Of a DNA stretch of 64,000 bases, positions 24,595 to 33,516 are shown one piece after another (the stretch's first letter is position 1; the number at the start of each line of letters is the position of its first letter). The position numbers were made by a program, and so were the translations under genes. Location: positions 310,001 through 374,000 of the forward strand of contig NZ_JAJSOO010000001.1 in the NCBI RefSeq assembly GCF_029428875.1. Direction: 5' to 3'. The notes beneath the pieces were generated by a model. It saw nothing but the letters and a program-made list of their open reading frames with translations. It had not been told where the DNA came from and did no database searches. Origin of the DNA: Streptomyces sp. JH34 (GTDB lineage: Bacteria; Actinomycetota; Actinomycetes; Streptomycetales; Streptomycetaceae).

Positions 24595-25628
24595 CGACGG
24601 CCGCCGGACGCGTGCCCGCGCCCGTCGGCATGGGCCCGATGTGCGTCCTGCTCGCCTCGGTGCTGTGGGGCACCACGGGCACCGCCGCGACGTTCGCCCC
24701 GGACGTGGGCCCCCTGGCGATCGGAGCCGTCGCCATGGGACTGGGAGGACTGTTCCAAGCCGTCGTCGCAGCCCCCGCGATCCGACGGGAGGCGCCCCGG
24801 TTGCGTACCCGGCGCGGTGTCGTGCTGATCGGGGCCCTGGCCGTGGGCGTCTATCCGCCGGCCTTCTACAGCAGCATGCACCTGGCCGGGGTCGCCACCG
24901 GCACCGTGGTCTCGATCGGCTCCGCCCCGCTCGCCTCTGCGCTGGTCGAGCGGGGCTTCGACGGCCGTCGCCTCACCCGCCGCTGGATCACGGGCGCCGT
25001 CCTGGGGCTGACCGGGACCGTGCTGCTGTGCGTGGCCGAAGCGACCGGCGGGCCCCACTCCGGGCCCGGCTCCCGTTCCACGGGTTCCACCGTGCTCGGC
25101 GTGGCTCTCGGCCTGGTCGCCGGTCTCACCTACGCCGTCTACTCATGGGCGGCCCACCGCCTGATCAGCCGTGGCATCACCTCCGGCGCGGCCATGGGCA
25201 CCGTGTTCGGAATCGGCGGACTGCTGCTCGTGCCCGTGCTGCTGACGACCGGGGCGCCACTGCTGGACTCCTGGTCCGGCGCAGCCGTCGGTGCCTACAT
25301 GGCTCTGGTCCCCATGTTCCTCGGCTACGTCCTGTTCGGCTGGGGTCTCGCACACGTCCCGGCGAGCACCGCCACCGCCCTGACCCTCCTGGAACCCGCG
25401 GTCGCTGCCGTCCTGGCGGTCCTGGTCGTCGGCGAACGCCTCCCCCCGGTGGGCTGGGCCGGTGTCGTCCTGATCCTCGGATGCCTCGCCGTGCTCACCG
25501 TGCGGCGCGGCCGAGCGCCGGCCCGCCACCCCTCCTCGTTCACTCTCGCCCTCCCCGGCGGACACGCCGGAGCCCCACCACGCTCCGGCCGGGGACCGCG
25601 TGCACGCGGACGGACGCTGAGACGGTGA
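24591..25628 (+). CDS. EamA/DMT-family transporter
   Basis: 345 residues with ten hydrophobic segments arranged as two EamA repeats, the first opening MCVLLASVLWGTTGTAATF and the second opening LGVALGLVAGLTYAVYSWAA. ASTATALTLLEPAVAAVLAVLVVGE is the conserved last-repeat stretch. It is an inner-membrane drug/metabolite exporter. GTG at 24591 overlaps the TetR stop. The hydrophilic, arginine-rich last 45 residues are not part of the family and may be an unconserved tail. Confidence 0.9.
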   Translation: MTTAAGRVPAPVGMGPMCVLLASVLWGTTGTAATFAPDVGPLAIGAVAMGLGGLFQAVVAAPAIRREAPRLRTRRGVVLIGALAVGVYPPAFYSSMHLAGVATGTVVSIGSAPLASALVERGFDGRRLTRRWITGAVLGLTGTVLLCVAEATGGPHSGPGSRSTGSTVLGVALGLVAGLTYAVYSWAAHRLISRGITSGAAMGTVFGIGGLLLVPVLLTTGAPLLDSWSGAAVGAYMALVPMFLGYVLFGWGLAHVPASTATALTLLEPAVAAVLAVLVVGERLPPVGWAGVVLILGCLAVLTVRRGRAPARHPSSFTLALPGGHAGAPPRSGRGPRARGRTLRR

Positions 25629-25650
25629 CCACGCACAGCACCCCGGCACC

Positions 25651-26394
25651 TCACACATGTCCGAGGTCGGGCAGCGTTCTGGGAGCGTGCGAGACGCGTG
25701 CGGCGGACGGCGACCGGACCTGCTGCGGCACGCCGCCCCGCGTGAGGGCGCCCGGCTCGGGGCGGACGTCCGTGAGCAGTTCGATCAGCGCGATGCGCGC
25801 TCGGGCGACGCGCGAGCGCACCGTGCCGACGGGGCAGCCGATCACCGTGGCGGCCTCCGCGTAGGGGACGCCGAGGAGTTGGGTGAGGACGAACGCCTCA
25901 CGTCGGTCCGCCGGGATCGACGACAGCAGCTCGGCGAGGACGACCCCCTCCTCGAAGCCGGGTGTGTTGCACGGCTGGGCCTGCTCCGCCGCCCTCTGCC
26001 AGTCCGCACGGTCCGCGAGTCTGGGCCGGGCGGCGGCATGCCGGAAGCTGTCCGCCACGGTCCGGCGGGCGATGGCAAGAAGCCATGTGCGGGCGGACGA
26101 ACGGCCCTCGAACCCGGGCAGGCCGGTGAGCGCCCGGAGGAAGACGTCCTGGGTGAGGTCGTCGGCCGCCTGGGTGTCCGCGCTGAGGTGGGCGACATAG
26201 CGCCAGACGTCGCGGTGCAGTACCCGTACGAAACGGTCCGTCTGCACGGGGTCGCCGTCCCGGGCCGCCAGCGCCAGCCGCGTCGCCGTCACGTCGGAGG
26301 CAGAGCTGGACGGCTGTGCCGTCGTACCGGAGGCGCGGGTGGGCCGTGTCGGAGCCGGCGTTCCGTGGGCGGGTGGGTGCTGGGCATGAGTCAT
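25651..26394 (-). CDS. ECF-type RNA polymerase sigma factor
   Basis: 247 residues from the ATG at 26394 (AAGGACC upstream). Region 2 is VLHRDVWRYVAHLSADTQAADDLTQDVFLRA with the following ARTWLLAIARRTVAD. Region 4 is RREAFVLTQLLGVPYAEAATVIGCPVGTVRSRVARAR. The 40-residue Pro/Thr/Ser-rich N-terminus and a 40-residue C-terminal tail flank the sigma core. No anti-sigma gene is recognised next to it. The only neighbour in the same direction is a membrane protein gene 102 bp upstream. Its regulon is unknown. Confidence 0.9.
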   Translation of the reverse strand: MTHAQHPPAHGTPAPTRPTRASGTTAQPSSSASDVTATRLALAARDGDPVQTDRFVRVLHRDVWRYVAHLSADTQAADDLTQDVFLRALTGLPGFEGRSSARTWLLAIARRTVADSFRHAAARPRLADRADWQRAAEQAQPCNTPGFEEGVVLAELLSSIPADRREAFVLTQLLGVPYAEAATVIGCPVGTVRSRVARARIALIELLTDVRPEPGALTRGGVPQQVRSPSAARVSHAPRTLPDLGHV

Positions 26395-26496
26395 CGCCAC
26401 AAGGTCCTTACAGACGCGTGAGGTCCGGCGACGCGCGAGGCGTACCGGTGAGGGGGACGGCCTGCCGTCAGGCAGCACCGATGCCCGAGGCGCTGC

Positions 26497-27411
26497 TCAG
26501 TGCTCCGCGCGCTCGGGGAAGCCCACTGCCGCCAGGGCGTTTCGTCCGGGTCGGGTCGGACCGGACGAGGCCGGGGCCACCGGGCGGGTCGGACCTGACC
26601 CCGCACGGAGGGCCCGGACGGCAGCCGTTCCCCTCGGCGGGCCCCGCGAGGTGATGCTGTGGACGAGCAGGAGCTGCGTGAACGACTGCTGTGCAGGCCG
26701 GCGTCGAACGCTCCGGCGGGGACGCCGTGGGGGCGCGGCAAGACGGAGAAGGAGATGGAGCGGCGTCCGGAGGCACCACGCGAGGGCACGCAGGACCCGG
26801 AAGAAGGCCCGCTCCCCGTACGCGAGCCACAGGCCGCACAGGAGGGCGGCCAGCAGGTGGGCCGCGAGCATCCCCGTCGGAGCCGCGGCGAACACGCCCT
26901 GCCCTCCGTGCACGGCCTGCACCGTCCCGGCGGCGTCGATGGGCACGCCGTGCATGGCGTGATGACTGTGTCCGACCGGATCGGCCGCCGGGGCGAAGGT
27001 CCCGGGAGGCGGCCGGGAGATGAGGCTTCCCAGTCCGGCGTCCGTGACGATCGCGACCGCGTCCCGCTCGGAGAGTAAGGTCGCGCCGTCCCCGCACAGC
27101 AGTTTCCCGGCCCACTGCCGGGCGAACGACTCATTGGGCAGCGGCGGTGGCGGGGCCAGGGACTGCGCGTACGTGAATCCCGCGTGGAGGGCGGTCTGTG
27201 CCGCTACAGCCGCCGTGGTGACGGCGAGCACTCCCCTCTCACGGCCGGCGAGGAACCAGGCGGCCGCGGTCGTGCCCGCGAGCGCTGCGAACAGCACCCA
27301 CCCGGGCACCGGTGTGCCCGACATGAGGACGTGGCCCGTCGCCGCGAGCAGCACGCAGACGGCCGCGAACAACGCGGCCCGCACAGCTCGGTGACACCGG
27401 CCCGGCTTCAT
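26497..27411 (-). CDS. Integral membrane protein, His-rich loop, unknown function
   Basis: 304 residues from the ATG at 27411. Four or five membrane spans are visible: AALFAAVCVLLAATGHVLM, WVLFAALAGTTAAAWFLAG, VLAVTTAAVAAQTALHAGF and LAAHLLAALLCGLWLAYG. An extracellular-side loop carries PVGHSHHAMHGVP, a possible metal site. The C-terminal 100 residues are arginine-rich and low in conservation. No family is recognised. It lies upstream of the ECF sigma gene in the same direction and could be its membrane partner. It is also close to a PepSY membrane protein. Metal handling is only a guess. Confidence 0.7.
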   Translation of the reverse strand: MKPGRCHRAVRAALFAAVCVLLAATGHVLMSGTPVPGWVLFAALAGTTAAAWFLAGRERGVLAVTTAAVAAQTALHAGFTYAQSLAPPPPLPNESFARQWAGKLLCGDGATLLSERDAVAIVTDAGLGSLISRPPPGTFAPAADPVGHSHHAMHGVPIDAAGTVQAVHGGQGVFAAAPTGMLAAHLLAALLCGLWLAYGERAFFRVLRALAWCLRTPLHLLLRLAAPPRRPRRSVRRRPAQQSFTQLLLVHSITSRGPPRGTAAVRALRAGSGPTRPVAPASSGPTRPGRNALAAVGFPERAEH

Positions 27412-27557
27412 GGCGGGCCCGTCCTGCCGCCCACGGCCGGTCCTTCGCAGGTGGGTGCGCACGATACGTGGATCGGCGGGGTAAGGGCGTTCGACGTCGT
27501 CCGTGTCGCCCGCGCGAAGGAGTTCTCCACGGCATCCCCGCGGCACCTGACCAGCCC

Positions 27558-28091
27558 TCAGCCGCGGAGAGCCGCGTCGAGTTCACGGATGAGCTCTCCC
27601 ACCCGTCCGCCCCCGGAGGGTGCGCCGGGCAGACGGCCGAGCACCGCGGTGACCGCTGCCGGCGCGCGACGGCGGGCCCGGTCGAGGGTCTCCGCCGCGC
27701 CGGGCCGGCCCTCCGCGTCCGCCAGTTCCTCCGCTCGCACCGCGTGGGCCGCCGCGCCGAGGACGTGCTTCACCTGATGGGCGCTCGCCCTGGGATGCAG
27801 GAACGCGGCGGCGGCCGCATGGCTCGCCGCTCGTGCCGCGTCGGCCGCGCCGGGTGATCCGGCTCCTCCCGCGGCCTTGTACGCCGCCCACGCGCTCTGC
27901 CGCAAGCTGTTCGTGCGGGGCCCGCCCTCGGCGAAGGTCCGCGCCGCGTCGACCGCGTCGCGTGGGCGGGTGTCAGCGGGCAGACCGTCCTCGAAGATCG
28001 GCAGCACCGTACGCGCGCAGTCGGCCGCATAGCCCGTGATCGCGCGAAGTTCGTCCTCGCTCAGCTCGATCCTGTCCGCGTGGGTAGGCAC
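27558..28091 (-). CDS. Putative immunity-like protein (Imm-5-like domain)
   Basis: 177 residues, all-helical and Ala-rich. ITGYAADCARTVLPIFEDGLPADTRPRDAVDAAR followed by SLRQSAWAAYKAA and SHAAAAAFLHP matches the pattern of bacterial proteins annotated as Imm-5-like. The start is GTG. No toxin gene lies beside it, so if it is an immunity protein it is an orphan. The family name is a recognition from memory and moderate in certainty. Confidence 0.7.
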   Translation of the reverse strand: MPTHADRIELSEDELRAITGYAADCARTVLPIFEDGLPADTRPRDAVDAARTFAEGGPRTNSLRQSAWAAYKAAGGAGSPGAADAARAASHAAAAAFLHPRASAHQVKHVLGAAAHAVRAEELADAEGRPGAAETLDRARRRAPAAVTAVLGRLPGAPSGGGRVGELIRELDAALRG

Positions 28092-28226
28092 AGCTCAATA
28101 CTGTCGTACGTCGCCTCCGCCGGGAAGCCGCGGGCCGCCCGTACCCGTGGACAACCCGCCGCCTCCCCGCACATGACGGTCCGGCACCGACGGGCCCCGC
28201 GTCCGGCGCGGGGCCCGCGTGTCCTG

Positions 28227-29639
28227 TCAGTCGACGGCGTAGGTACGCCTGCCGCGCCGGTAGGCGTACTCACCGAGCACGATGTCCAGGGCGAGGAACG
28301 CGGCCAGCGGGATGCCGAGCAACGGTACGAAGTACCCCAGGGCGGCCACGGCCGCCATCAGGGGCACCAGCACGTGGGGCGGGACCTTCTGCCACGCGCC
28401 CCGCGGCAGCGGACGGCCGAAGGCGGAGCCCCGTCCGCGCTGCCACCACATCCGGTAGCCCAGCACGATCAACAGGATCAGGCCGGAGCAGAGGGCGATG
28501 AGCACGAGCTGGTTGACCGCTCCGAACAGCACGCCGGTGTGCGCGTCGATGCCCCAGCGGGTCAGTTTGGCGAGCACCGGGTAGTCGGCGAACCGCACCA
28601 CGTCCGTGACCTCGCCGGTCGCCGGGTCGATGGCGACGGCGTCCTGCTTCTCGGGCCAGCTGCGCTGGATCTGCCGCACGACGTACCCGGACGAGGCATC
28701 GGCAGGGGGGACTATCTCCACCGGATTCGAGAGGCCCTCGCCGCGAGCCGTGCTCAGAGCGGCGTCGAGTCCGATGTCCTCGCCCCGCGCCCCCGCGGTG
28801 CCACCCGAGCCCATGTGCTCGGCGTGGTCGCCCCCGGACGTCACACCCGCCTCGAGGACCGGGGTCGTCTGGCCGACGGCCTCGCGCAGGTCCGTGACGT
28901 TCTGCCCCGCGTAGGTCGACCAGGTCAGGCCTGTCGCCGACACGAAGAAGAGGCCGACGGCCACCCACGCGCCGACCGTGCCGTGCAGCGAGAGGGTGCG
29001 CCTGCGACCTGTCGTACCGCGCACCTTCCGTCGTGCCCGGCGGCGTCCGAACCACAGCACCAAGCCGCCGGCGGCTGTCACCCACAGCCAGCTGGCGGCG
29101 AGTTCGCTGTACAGGCGGCCCGGCTGTCCCAGGTGCAGATCGCGATGGAGTTCGTCGATCCAGGTGCGCAGGGGCAGTGCCCCGGTCGACCCGTACTGCT
29201 CGAGCGCTCCGGTCACCTGACCCGTGTACGGGTTCACGAACACGGCGAGCGTGTGGTCGGCGTCCACCCCCGGCACTCCTGACAGGAGGACCCGGGTCGT
29301 CGCGCCGTCCTCCGGCGACGGCCTGACCGCGCCGACCTCCCCCTCGGGATGCGCCTCGCGGGCCGCCGCCACCTGTCGCGAGACCGGCAGGTCGCTCCCG
29401 CCCACAGGCACCCGCAGCTCATCGGCGTACACGGTCCTCTCCACCTGGTACGAAGCCGCGTACAGGAGGCCCGTCGTGGCGGCGACCAGCAGGAACGGTG
29501 CGACGAGCACACCGGCGTAGAAGTGCAGCCTCAGCACGAGCGGCCGGAGGGACGCCCACGCGGAGCGTGCTCCCGGCGGACCGGGTTCTCGGGCCTCCTC
29601 CGGATCACCGGAGGTGCGGACAGCCGGCTCGACGGACAT
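28227..29639 (-). CDS. PepSY-associated membrane protein (PiuB family)
   Basis: 470 residues. The N-terminal helix LRLHFYAGVLVAPFLLVAATTGLLYA with its His is the family signature, followed by a PepSY domain (PVSRQVAAAREAHPEGEVGAVR), a second helix pair, a second PepSY domain (about 285-340) and C-terminal helices. The ELHRDLHLG motif supplies two more conserved His, likely haem or metal ligands. Members are iron-regulated membrane proteins thought to help ferric reduction. No iron box was seen upstream. An unrelated epoxide hydrolase gene precedes it by about 170 bp. Confidence 0.88.
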   Translation of the reverse strand: MSVEPAVRTSGDPEEAREPGPPGARSAWASLRPLVLRLHFYAGVLVAPFLLVAATTGLLYAASYQVERTVYADELRVPVGGSDLPVSRQVAAAREAHPEGEVGAVRPSPEDGATTRVLLSGVPGVDADHTLAVFVNPYTGQVTGALEQYGSTGALPLRTWIDELHRDLHLGQPGRLYSELAASWLWVTAAGGLVLWFGRRRARRKVRGTTGRRRTLSLHGTVGAWVAVGLFFVSATGLTWSTYAGQNVTDLREAVGQTTPVLEAGVTSGGDHAEHMGSGGTAGARGEDIGLDAALSTARGEGLSNPVEIVPPADASSGYVVRQIQRSWPEKQDAVAIDPATGEVTDVVRFADYPVLAKLTRWGIDAHTGVLFGAVNQLVLIALCSGLILLIVLGYRMWWQRGRGSAFGRPLPRGAWQKVPPHVLVPLMAAVAALGYFVPLLGIPLAAFLALDIVLGEYAYRRGRRTYAVD

Positions 29640-29806
29640 GAGTGGTCTCCTCTACGCGCGCGGGACGGGCGGACCCGTGATCAGGCGGTCGAGTAGTCGG
29701 AGAGGAACGCGTGCCAGTTCCCGGCAGCCTCTGTGATGTGGGTCACGCACAGCCGGTGCGGTCGCGCCACGCGGCCGTACCGCGGCCTCCGCGGCACGGC
29801 CGTGTC

Positions 29807-30982
29807 TCAGCCCGTGGCGGCCGCGCGGTAGGGGCGGAAGAAGGCGCGGAGCTCCTCCGCGAAGAGCTCGGGCTCCTCGAACGCGGCGAAGTGCCCGCCG
29901 CGCTCGGGCTCCGTCAGGCTCACCATGTTCGTGCTGCGCTCCAGCCACGCCCGCGGCGGGCGGACGACGTCGCCCGAGAACAGTGAGAAGCCGGACGGCA
30001 CCTCGACCCGCCGGGCGAGCTGTTCCGGCGGGATCGCGCTGTTCGCCCGGTACATGCGCATGGACGACCCGATCGTCTCCGTCAGCCAGTAGAGCGTGAC
30101 GTTCGTCAGGATCTCGTCCTTGGTGTAGCTCCGCTCGATGTCACCGTCGCAGTCGCTCCAGGCCTGGAGCTTCTCCACGATCCACGCCGCGAGCCCGGCC
30201 GGTGAGTCGTTGAGCCCGAAGGCGGCGGTCTGTGGCTTCGTGCGGTGGATCGCGGCGTAGGCGCCCTCGGTCGCGCTCCAGGCGGCCGTGCCCTCGATCC
30301 AGGACCGCTCCTCCGGAGAGAGGTCCGCGGGGTCCCCGCGGAAGACGGGCAGCCCGCCGTCGGTGCGGTGGACGGCGACGACCCGGTCGGGGTGGTCGAG
30401 GCCTAGGTAGCGGCTCACGTGGCTGCCGACGTCCCCGCCCGCCGCACCGAACGTCTCGTAGCCGAGGACGGTCATGAGCTCTGCCCACAGGCCGGCGACG
30501 GCGATGGAGTCGAGGGGCGGGCCGACAGGCCGGTCCGAGTAGCCGAAACCCGGCATGTCGGGCACGATCACGTCGAACGCGTCCGCGGGATCGGCGCCGT
30601 GCGCGCCGGGGTCGGTGAGGAGCGGGACGACTTTGGAATAGCGCCAGAACGAATCGGGCCACCCGTGGCTGAGGATGACCGGTAGAGCGGGTCCGACAGG
30701 CGCGACGGCCCGGGCGTGCACGAAATGGATCCCGAGGCCGCCCACCGGGACCCGGAAGCGGGGAAGGCTGGCGAGCGCCGCCTCCTGCGCAGGCCAGTCG
30801 AAGCTCTCCGCCCAGTAGTCCACGAGCTCTCGCAGGTAGGCCAGGTCGGTCCCGAGGGACCATCCGGCCTCCTCGGGCGCGTCCGGCCAGCGCGTCGCCC
30901 GGAGTCGGACGCGCAGGTCCTCGAGCGCCGCGGGAGAGGTCTGCTGGATGAACGGCTCAGGGCGGGGCAGGGGGTCAGGCAT
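29807..30982 (-). CDS. Epoxide hydrolase (EHN-domain alpha/beta hydrolase)
   Basis: 391 residues from the ATG at 30982. The N-terminal EHN region (IQQTSPAALEDLRVRLRATRW) is that of microsomal-type epoxide hydrolases. The oxyanion motif is SHGWPDSFW, the nucleophilic Asp is in GAAGGDVGSHVSRYLG, and the catalytic His is in RGGHFAAFEEPELF. It converts epoxides to diols through an alkyl-enzyme ester. Substrate unknown. The three codons upstream (MRP) are an alternative start. Confidence 0.9.
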   Translation of the reverse strand: MPDPLPRPEPFIQQTSPAALEDLRVRLRATRWPDAPEEAGWSLGTDLAYLRELVDYWAESFDWPAQEAALASLPRFRVPVGGLGIHFVHARAVAPVGPALPVILSHGWPDSFWRYSKVVPLLTDPGAHGADPADAFDVIVPDMPGFGYSDRPVGPPLDSIAVAGLWAELMTVLGYETFGAAGGDVGSHVSRYLGLDHPDRVVAVHRTDGGLPVFRGDPADLSPEERSWIEGTAAWSATEGAYAAIHRTKPQTAAFGLNDSPAGLAAWIVEKLQAWSDCDGDIERSYTKDEILTNVTLYWLTETIGSSMRMYRANSAIPPEQLARRVEVPSGFSLFSGDVVRPPRAWLERSTNMVSLTEPERGGHFAAFEEPELFAEELRAFFRPYRAAATG

Positions 30983-31159
30983 GGGACGCATCCTAGGTGC
31001 GCGCCCCGATGCGGGTAACCGGGCCCACGGCTTTCGGCCAGGCGAGCGGTACCGGGGTCACCGGCCTGTGGCCCCGGCACCGCGGGCGGTCCCGGAGGGC
31101 GTGACACCCCAGGAGTACAGTCGCCCTGCCCCGTTGCCATCCGTACGAAAAGGTGAGAG

Positions 31160-32374
31160 ATGTCCAGCCACATAGAGCAGCGAACCGCGCATTCCAGACC
31201 CGTCGACGCCCCTCTGTACGCGGAACGCGTGCAGAGGCTGCGCCGGAGGCTGGAACGTCTGATCGGTATCGCCGCGACCGAGGGGAACAAGCTCGTCCCT
31301 CTCCGCAACGGGGACCAGATCTTCGCCTCGATGCTGGATTCCATCCGTGGTGCCGAGCACACCGTGGACATGATGACGTTCGTGTACTGGCGCGGGGACA
31401 TCGCCCGCGAGTTCGCGGAGGCGCTGTCGGAGCGTGCGCGCGCCGGTGTGCGGGTGAGGCTGCTGCTCGACGGGTTCGGTTCGCGGCTCATCGAGAAGGG
31501 CCAGCTGGCGATGATGGAGGAGGCGGGGGTGGAGGTGGCCTGGTTCCGCAAGCCGCTGTACCTCTCCCCTCTCAAGCAGAACCACCGCTGCCATCGCAAG
31601 GTCCTCATCACCGATGAGATGACGGCGTTCACCGGCGGGGTCGGGATAGCCGAGGAATGGTGCGGCGACGCCCGCGACGAGACCGAGTGGCGGGACACGC
31701 ATGTGCGGGTGCAGGGCCCGGCGGTGGACGGTCTGGCCGCCGCGTTCGCGCAGAACTGGGCGGAGTGCCACGACGAGCTGTTCACCGACCGCGACAGGTT
31801 CGTGGACGCCACGCAGCACGGCGACGCGATCGTCCAGGTGGTACGAGGATCGGCCGGATTCGGCTGGCAGGACATGCAGACGCTGCTCCGCGTCGTTCTC
31901 GAGTCCGCAGAGGAGCGGGTGCGGCTCACCACGGCGTACTTCGCGCCCGACGCGTACTTCATCGAGGTGCTGTGCGCCGCCGCGCGCCGGGGCGTGACCG
32001 TGGAGATCCTGCTCCCCGGGCCGCACACGGACAAGCGGGTGTGCCAGCTGGCCGGCCAGAACTTCTACGAGGATCTCACCGCCTGCGGGGTGAAGATCTA
32101 CCAGTACCAGCCGACCATGCTCCACACCAAGGCGCTGACGGTGGACGGTGTCGCCTCGCTGATCGGGTCGACGAACTTCAACCGCCGCTCGCTCGAGCAC
32201 GACGAGGAAGTGATGCTCGCGGTGCTGGACCCGGAGTTCACCGCCACGCTGGACGGTCACTTCGACGAGGACGTGGAGAAGAGCACGCTGATCGACGGGG
32301 CCCGGTGGAAGCGCCGTTCTCCCGTGCAGAGGATGCGTGAGGCGGCGGTCGTGCCGATCCGCCGCTTCCTGTGA
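31160..32374 (+). CDS. Phospholipase D-like cardiolipin synthase
   Basis: 404 residues. Two HxKxxxxD motifs are present: CHRKVLITDEMTAFTGG and LHTKALTVDGVASLIGSTNFNRRS, each with the downstream GG or GS and Asn. No N-terminal membrane helices are visible, unlike E. coli ClsA, so it resembles ClsB/YbhO-type enzymes. It would join phosphatidyl groups to make cardiolipin or a related lipid. The ATG follows AGGTGAG. A strong terminator follows. Confidence 0.9.
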   Translation: MSSHIEQRTAHSRPVDAPLYAERVQRLRRRLERLIGIAATEGNKLVPLRNGDQIFASMLDSIRGAEHTVDMMTFVYWRGDIAREFAEALSERARAGVRVRLLLDGFGSRLIEKGQLAMMEEAGVEVAWFRKPLYLSPLKQNHRCHRKVLITDEMTAFTGGVGIAEEWCGDARDETEWRDTHVRVQGPAVDGLAAAFAQNWAECHDELFTDRDRFVDATQHGDAIVQVVRGSAGFGWQDMQTLLRVVLESAEERVRLTTAYFAPDAYFIEVLCAAARRGVTVEILLPGPHTDKRVCQLAGQNFYEDLTACGVKIYQYQPTMLHTKALTVDGVASLIGSTNFNRRSLEHDEEVMLAVLDPEFTATLDGHFDEDVEKSTLIDGARWKRRSPVQRMREAAVVPIRRFL

Positions 32375-32384
32375 CGAGCACATG

Positions 32385-32419
32385 CGGGTGCGCCACCACG
32401 AGGAGTGGTGGCGCACCCG
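32385..32419 (+). terminator. Terminator after the cardiolipin synthase gene
   Basis: A perfect 15-bp stem (cgggtgcgccaccac / gtggtggcgcacccg) with a 5-nt loop, 11 bp past the stop. Confidence 0.8.
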
Positions 32420-32590
32420 TGCCCCGCGTGCGGCCGGTCAGCCGCCCAGGTACCGGCTGAAGCCTCCGGACCGGGCGGCCACGGCCCTCAGCCTCCTCAC
32501 ATACGTCCAGCCGGTTCGCGGACGTGTGACGGCTGCCGCCCGGGGCATACGGGCTGTCACCTGCCGCATGTCAGGTGAAGGGAGTGGGCC

Positions 32591-33019
32591 ATGAGTGAGA
32601 GCGTCGAGACACGGTTGGAAACGACCCCGGTGGTGACGGAGCCGGTGCCCGATCTTCAGTTGCAGCTGCTGATCCAGCTGCTGGACAGAGAACAGCGCTC
32701 CAGCCTGCCGATCACCCTCGCTCTCGCCGGAGGCGTCCTCCACGGAGACGTGATCGGCCATGAGGCGTGGAAGGCGGACTGGGCGCGAAGCCTCCGCCAG
32801 GTCGAGGGCGAAGGCGCGAATCTGATCGCGGAGTTCCCGGAGACGGTGGACCAGGGGATCAGGGAGCTGGGAGGCGGGACCGGAACCTCGCAGCTGCCGC
32901 GGTGGATTCATCTCAGGGACGCCACGATGGTGTTCGGCGGTACGGGATCCCTGCGACTGCCTCTGTGGCGCGGCCGTCTGTCCGACGTGTCGGGATGGGC
33001 GCTGGGCCGGCCGCAGTAG
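32591..33019 (+). CDS. Orphan gas vesicle accessory-like protein (GvpU family)
   Basis: 142 residues. LLIQLLDREQRSSLPITLALAGGVLHGDVIGHEAWKADWA matches the small beta-sandwich domain of GvpU (ITL-x-V-x-G-x-V-x-SG-x-x-V). In Bacillus megaterium GvpU modulates gas vesicle clustering. No other gvp gene is in the window, so here it is either an orphan or a protein of another role that shares the fold. The ATG follows AAGGGAG. Assignment is from pattern recognition. Confidence 0.65.
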   Translation: MSESVETRLETTPVVTEPVPDLQLQLLIQLLDREQRSSLPITLALAGGVLHGDVIGHEAWKADWARSLRQVEGEGANLIAEFPETVDQGIRELGGGTGTSQLPRWIHLRDATMVFGGTGSLRLPLWRGRLSDVSGWALGRPQ

Positions 33020-33044
33020 GAGGTACGGCACGGCGGACGGTTGA

Positions 33045-33350
33045 CGGGCGCGGCGGACCGACGACATCGACCTGTACCTGCCGTCTTCCGCTCGGGGCCC
33101 CCGTTCCGCGCTGCTCTTCGTCCACGGCGGCCGTTACCCCGCCAGGCCCCGCCCCACCCCGCGGCAGGCCGCCGACGAGGTGGCGGACGCGGTGGGACGG
33201 GTCCGGGCCGATCCGCGGGTCGACACGGACCGCGAGGTGACCGACGTGCCGAACGGCCACCACGGTTTCGAGACGGTCGGCCGGACGGACGAATCACGTG
33301 ACGCCGTACATTCGGCGACGCACTCGGTTCTGCGTCGTCCGGCTGGCTGA
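33045..33350 (+). pseudogene. Remnant of an alpha/beta hydrolase
   Basis: The frame reads DIDLYLPSSARGPRSALLFVHGGRY, then jumps to RADPRVDTD and PNGHHGFETVGRTDESRDAV, ending at a natural stop. These are the oxyanion-loop strand and the catalytic-His C-terminus of a dienelactone-hydrolase-type enzyme; the centre with the nucleophile Ser (about 120 residues) is deleted. There is no start codon in frame and a stop lies just upstream. The rest of the gap up to 33516 shows no gene; it must hold the promoter of the rightward crt operon. Confidence 0.65.
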
Positions 33351-33516
33351 CCGGCCGACCGTCCGGGCGCGACCGGGGCCGGATGCGGACGTCCGTCCGG
33401 CAGACGGGTCACACGAAGGTGCGGTCTCCGTGGCGGCTGCTGGCTTCCGGGCTCCGGACGTGATCGGCTTGGCAGCCCGTCAGCCGCACGGGGGGGGACC
33501 AAGCCGAGGGGCACGG

